Source: Rubrivivax sp. (GTDB lineage Bacteria; Pseudomonadota; Gammaproteobacteria; Burkholderiales; Burkholderiaceae_C). From it: DNA of 64,000 nt. The position numbers were made by a program, and so were the translations under genes. The DNA lies in contig SEFA01000008.1 of NCBI GenBank assembly GCA_004210455.1, forward strand, positions 1 through 64,000, given 5' to 3'. The notes beneath the pieces are model-generated. The model saw only the letters and a list, made by a program, of their open reading frames with translations, made no database searches and was not told the DNA's origin. Position 1 is the first letter of the stretch. Each line of letters begins with the position of its first letter. Positions 59,987 through 64,000 of this stretch are shown here, piece after piece.

Positions 59987-62133
59987 TCCCCGCCGCGAGC
60001 CTGCCGACCGGCCTTGGTGTGGGCCAGGTCGGTGAGGGCCTCGCGGGCGTCGGCGCGTCCGAAGCGGTCGATCGGCGTGAGGCAGCGCACCAGCGCCGCG
60101 TTCTCGTGTCGCTGGAGAATCGCTCTCGCCAAGGGGGAGGACCGCAGGCGCGCGAGGAATGCCGCGTCCGCTTTGAGCGTCTTCATCCGGCGCCCCCTGT
60201 CGTCGTAGAACAGTCGTTCCATGACGGGGTCGCGGCGGCGGGCCAGTTCGGACACGGAGGCGAACAGGACGGTCCGTTGGAACTCCTGGAGCGCGAGGAC
60301 GCGGGCGCTGGCCGGATGCTGCCGCAATGCTGCGGAGAGCCGTTCATGCAGCGTCGCGGCCGGGCCGTCGAACCAGGCTTCCGGGTGACGTTCCGTGCGC
60401 AACGCCTGCAGGCGTTCGACACCGGCGGGCAGCAGGGGAAAGGCGGCCCGGCGCTGCTGGTTCAGGCGGAGCAGTCGGCCGTGGCGTTCATGTGCGGAGG
60501 CGGGATGTTCGGGCCTGCCGAGGTCCTCCCTGTCGAGGACCGCCAGGATGTCGCTCCATAGCCGGGTGTGGGCCAGCTGATCCTGATGGCCTTCGAATCG
60601 GGCCGCCACGTCCCGCAGCACCGTGTCCAGCGGCACGTCACGCAGCCGCTGCCCCAGGTTGCCCAGGCGCATGTCCTGTTTGACCGCGTCAGCCGCGCCG
60701 TCGCCCAGATACTGCTCGCGATGCGCGTCGTTGACGCCGGCGCAGATGCTGGCGCCCAGGGTGAGGGCAATGCCTGGCCCCGCGAGGGCGAGCGCGACGG
60801 GGGCGCACGCAAGACCCGAAGCGCTGGAGGCCAGCATCAGCCCTTGACCGGCGCTCAACGCGATGTCGCAAGCCTGGCTTCGCCGACTGTCCGCCAGCCG
60901 CCAGCGCGTGTCCTGCGCATGCAGCGCGGTGGCGCGCGGGCCGATGTCGACGGCGATCGCCTGCACGGCCGCACGGTCGCGGCGCAGGCGCCGATGGTCC
61001 GCGAGGTGGACGCGCAGGTTCGTGGCGCCGGCCGCCATCTGCGCCGCCTGGGCGCCCATCATGGCGCCGCCGGTCGCCGCGTCGAGTGCTCCCTCGGCCG
61101 CGTGCGCCGCCGCCACCCCGGCCGCATGACCCCAGGCCTGCGTGACGGCACCGCCCGCTGCGGCAGCCGAGGCGCTCGCGGAGATCACCATGCCGCCGGC
61201 CATGCCGGACATGCCGATGCCGGTGAAGAGGGCTGGCCAGCGGGCACGCTTGGCCTGCCGCTGCGCGTCCGTCCCCTTGTGCGCGAGGTGATGCTGGTAG
61301 GACGTTTCGGGCGTCTCCAGGTGGCGACTTCGCGCCGCCCTCATTTCCACGACGCTGCGCGCCTGTTTGAGGAAGTCCTGGCAGAGCGCGCTCGTGCCCG
61401 GGCGTCGGTGCCACTTCCTGGTGAGGTTGTGCTTCAGCAGCCGGCCGAAACCGCGGGCGCGTTGCCGTTCGCGATCCTCGAACGAGCGCACGCAGTCCGT
61501 GTGGCGTTCGATCAATCGGTCGAGATCGCTGTCGCCACCGGCCTCGCCACCGACCTCGTTGGCGGCCACGCCGGATGCCGCTTCGCGCCGCAGTGACTCG
61601 ATCAGTCGCCGCTGCTGATCCAGATTGGCGCGGACGTGTTCGGGGTACTCCCGGGCGTAACCGCCGTGCGCCGAGGTCACGGCCGCCTTCGCGGAGAGCG
61701 CCATGAGCGGGAACAGGGCGGTGAGCAGCCCGAGCTCGATGGCGGGCTGACTCGCGGTCGAGAACGCCGCCGGCAGCGCGCCCGCCACATCGTCCGGACC
61801 GTCCAGATTGCGGACCCGATGGAGGATCCGCAGTCGCGACAGGAAACCGGACCCGGAGAAGTCGTCGACCGGCCGGGGATCGGGGGAGAGCAGGCCGCGT
61901 CCCACGGTGATGGTCACCGGCTCCGGCTCTGGCTCCGGCGGCGACAAGGGAAAGGCGCTCGGAGCGCCGAGCGGGAAAGAGCCGGTCATGACGAGGAACT
62001 CCGTTTTTCAGGAGGACCGCGCCGGGCGGGAGGTGCCGGGTCGCGGTCCCCGATCTTGAAGGGGCGCGCCTGGCTGATGGGACTGGCTGGGGCGAGGCTG
62101 CGACGGGCAGCCTGTCGGATCATCCGATCGTCG

Positions 62134-62313
62134 TCATTTGAAGAGGCCGGGCAGCAACCCGCTGCTGACGTTGCCGACACCCTGGGCCACGCCGGAGATC
62201 AGCGGGCCGATGAGGGGAATCTTGCCGGCGACGGACGACACCGCGTTCGCGGCGGCGCTGATGCCGCCGGAGGCCGCGCCGGCGCCGAGCAGGCCGAGGA
62301 GGGGAAGAGGCAT
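62134..62313 (-). CDS. 59-residue Gly/Leu-rich hydrophobic micro-protein
   Basis: ATG at 62313 with AAGGA nine bases upstream. The sequence begins MPLPLLGLLGAGAASGG, continues with small residues, has a central KIPLIGPLISGVAQGVG and ends SSGLLPGLFK. There are only two Lys, no acidic residue, no Cys or Trp, and one Phe at the end. The plan matches the 57-residue peptide at 58034: hydrophobic Leu/Pro start, Gly-rich middle and an LF end. It is upstream of the 701-residue orphan gene and may form an operon with it. Function unknown. Confidence 0.62.
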   Translation of the reverse strand: MPLPLLGLLGAGAASGGISAAANAVSSVAGKIPLIGPLISGVAQGVGNVSSGLLPGLFK

Positions 62314-62371
62314 GGGATCGGGTCCTTGTCAGATGATGGTCCCGACGTAGTGCCTCGGGGGCGTTCCCCGT

Positions 62372-64000
62372 TCAGCGCGTCGCGGTCTCCGCGGGTCGCG
62401 CCGTACCATCGCGCTGCCGCCATTCCTGGATCAGTTCGACCACCGCATCCGGGTCCGCCGGCTTGACGAGGTGGACGTCGAAGCCGGCCTCGTGCGCACG
62501 ACGGCGATCGTCCTGCTGGCCGTAGCCGGTCAGCGCGATCAGCAGCGCCGCCGCGCCGCCGGGCGCGGCCCGCAGGCGGCGCGCGACTTCGTAGCCGTCC
62601 AGTCCGGGCAGGCCGATGTCGAGCAGCACCACGTGTGGCGCCCACGCCGCGGCGGCATCCAGCGCGCAAGGACCGTCGAGCTGCACCGTGGTCTCCAGGC
62701 CCGCCAGTTCCAGGAACACCGCCATCGAGTCGGCCGCATCGCGGTTGTCGTCGACGACCATCACGCGGCAGGGGCCGCCGCGGTCGCGCGGCTCGTCGCG
62801 GGCCACGGGCGCAGGAGGCGGAACGTCGGCGGTCGTCATCGGTGTTTCCTCCACGGCGGCGGCCGGCAGGCGCACCTCGAATGTCGAGCCGTGGCCCGGC
62901 CCATCGCTGTTCGCCACCACGTGACCGTGGTGCAGCTGCACCAGGCGCTGCACCAGCGTCAGTCCCACGCCCAGGCCTCCCTGGTTGCGATCCAGCCCGC
63001 GCGGCCCCTGCTCGAACAGGTCGAACACATGCGGCAGCAGCGACGCGGCGATGCCGCGTCCGTTGTCGCGCACGGCCAGGACGAACGTCGCGGAGCGATC
63101 GGCGCCCCCCGCCTCCTCGCGGGTCAGCGTCAATTCGATGGACCCGTCCGGGGCGGTGTACTTGCTCGCGTTGTGCACGAGGTTGGTGACGACCTGGATC
63201 AGCCGGGCCGCGTCGCCGCGTATCGGCGCCGGATGGTCCGGAAGCTGGAGGCGCAACTGCTGTCCTTGCGACTCGATCAGCGCCTGCACCGGCTCCAGGC
63301 CGTGGCGCACGATGTCGCGCAGATCGAGCGTCTCGTTCTTCAGCACGATCTTGCCCTGGCTGATGCGCGCCACGTCGAGCAGCTCGTCGACCAGCCGCGT
63401 CAGGTGCTTGGCCTGACGATCGGTGACCGCCACCGCTTCGCCGAGGCGGGTGTCGTCGCCGCCGGCCAACGCGCGCATCACCTCGATCGCGTTGCGGATC
63501 GGCGCCAGCGGATTGCGCAGTTCATGCGACAGCATCGCGAGGAACTCGTCCTTGCGACGGCTGGCCTCGAGCAGCTCGGCCTCGGCCTGGCGGCGTTCGA
63601 CGATCTCCGCCTGCAGCGCGCCGTACAGCCGTGCGTTCTCGAAGGCGATCGCGGCGCGGCCCGCCAGCTCTTCCAGCGTCGGCCAGTCCGGCGGCTGGTG
63701 CGGGTCGACCAGCAGCAGACCGCCGAGCGTGCGTTCGCCGGCGACCAGCGGCAGCACGGCGCCGGCGGCGGTGTCGCGATGCAGCAGCGCGCGCGGCGCG
63801 GGCTCGTCGTCGGGCAGGCCGGACGGCGCGAAGGTCGGCTGGGCCTGCGCCGTCGGCGAACCGCCCGGCAGCAGCGCCGGCACCATCTGTTCGAGCGCGC
63901 TGCGCGTGGCGTTGTAGAGCACCTCGGACAGCATCTGCTCGCGACCCTCGATGAACAGGGGCGCTTCACCGGCGGCGACGGGCGAGTCGCAACGCAGCAC
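62372..64000 (-). CDS. Hybrid sensor histidine kinase/response regulator, N-terminus outside the window
   Basis: 542 residues are visible; the frame continues beyond base 64000. A GAF domain (VLPLVAGERTLGGLLLVD, IAFENARLYGAL) is followed by a coiled linker. HisKA has its H box FLAMLSHELRNPLAPI, and HATPase_c shows NLVHNASKYT, DNGRGI and GLGVGLTLVQ. After a Pro-rich spacer comes a receiver domain with Asp in VVLLDIGLPGLDG and Lys in LVKPAD. Phosphotransfer from the internal receiver to a partner is expected. The input signal cannot be read. Confidence 0.9.
   Translation of the reverse strand: MLRCDSPVAAGEAPLFIEGREQMLSEVLYNATRSALEQMVPALLPGGSPTAQAQPTFAPSGLPDDEPAPRALLHRDTAAGAVLPLVAGERTLGGLLLVDPHQPPDWPTLEELAGRAAIAFENARLYGALQAEIVERRQAEAELLEASRRKDEFLAMLSHELRNPLAPIRNAIEVMRALAGGDDTRLGEAVAVTDRQAKHLTRLVDELLDVARISQGKIVLKNETLDLRDIVRHGLEPVQALIESQGQQLRLQLPDHPAPIRGDAARLIQVVTNLVHNASKYTAPDGSIELTLTREEAGGADRSATFVLAVRDNGRGIAASLLPHVFDLFEQGPRGLDRNQGGLGVGLTLVQRLVQLHHGHVVANSDGPGHGSTFEVRLPAAAVEETPMTTADVPPPAPVARDEPRDRGGPCRVMVVDDNRDAADSMAVFLELAGLETTVQLDGPCALDAAAAWAPHVVLLDIGLPGLDGYEVARRLRAAPGGAAALLIALTGYGQQDDRRRAHEAGFDVHLVKPADPDAVVELIQEWRQRDGTARPAETATR

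Noticed and set aside
61986-62180. Short ORF between the 59-residue peptide and the 701-residue gene, ending in ATGA overlap
   Set aside because: The coupling is suggestive, but the upstream part overlaps the peptide gene, there is no clear RBS at the internal ATG and the sequence is a Pro/Arg/Ser run.

Overview
This is a 64 kb stretch of a very GC-rich chromosome. It most likely comes from the Betaproteobacteria, order Burkholderiales, and a Sphaerotilaceae/Roseateles-Mitsuaria-Rubrivivax-like lineage fits best. The reasons are a PEP-CTERM/exosortase-type polysaccharide module (sugar transferase plus PrsK/PrsR/PrsT), a tandem glycine riboswitch ahead of gcvT-gcvH-gcvP-sdaA, a Bug-family tricarboxylate receptor, an endonuclease-type MutL and high GC at third codon positions. 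The assignment is inferred from gene content; no 16S rRNA or tRNA gene is visible. Most of the window is ordinary chromosome. I see no prophage, insertion sequence, CRISPR array or secretion apparatus.

Layout. 1-0.54 kb: end of a branched-chain amino acid binding protein and its terminator. 1.06-11.1 kb: an EPS/PEP-CTERM module, namely sugar transferase, PrsK-PrsR two-component pair, PrsT TPR lipoprotein, an N-acyl amino acid synthase fused to a PilZ domain, and a trypsin-like protease. No exosortase gene is inside the window. 11.1-12.2 kb: a truncated MFS gene and a lone spore-coat-U adhesin. 12.3-18.7 kb: the glycine cleavage operon plus serine dehydratase under a glycine riboswitch, so excess glycine can pass through serine to pyruvate. 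18.8-28.1 kb: QseBC-like two-component system, DegP/MucD protease, XerD and an Lrp regulator, interspersed with three orphan genes that look like exported effectors. One of these (25388-27544) carries a protein tyrosine phosphatase signature.

28.2-36.9 kb: MarC protein, a 106-bp palindrome, a GNAT acetyltransferase, a CHASE-PAS-GGDEF cyclase, a degenerate GGDEF protein and an AttEFGH/Lol-like ABC exporter with a lipocalin-type partner. 37-42.3 kb: a possible small orphan gene, then miaA, a pseudouridine synthase with a huge Arg/Asp/Gly-rich N-terminal arm, and mutL. 42.5-51.5 kb: DedA, a tricorn-like protease, a HigBA toxin-antitoxin pair, amiC, tsaE and queG. 51.5-57.7 kb: a LysR regulator with a visible operator, an acidic amino acid binding protein, an Asp/Glu racemase, an AEC carrier, a Bug receptor and a chemoreceptor. 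58-62.3 kb: isocitrate lyase with a clear promoter and operator, flanked by two tiny Gly-rich hydrophobic peptides and a 701-residue orphan protein that runs antisense into aceA. 62.4-64 kb: a hybrid histidine kinase cut by the window edge.

The strongest novelty is the scattered set of single orphan genes between housekeeping genes: 18820, 23494, 25388, possibly 37069, and the 59884-62313 pair. They look like a dispersed repertoire of exported, host-directed proteins. The pair of Gly-rich micro-proteins shares one architecture and has been given no function here. The FeeM-PilZ fusion suggests lipid-signal synthesis under c-di-GMP control.
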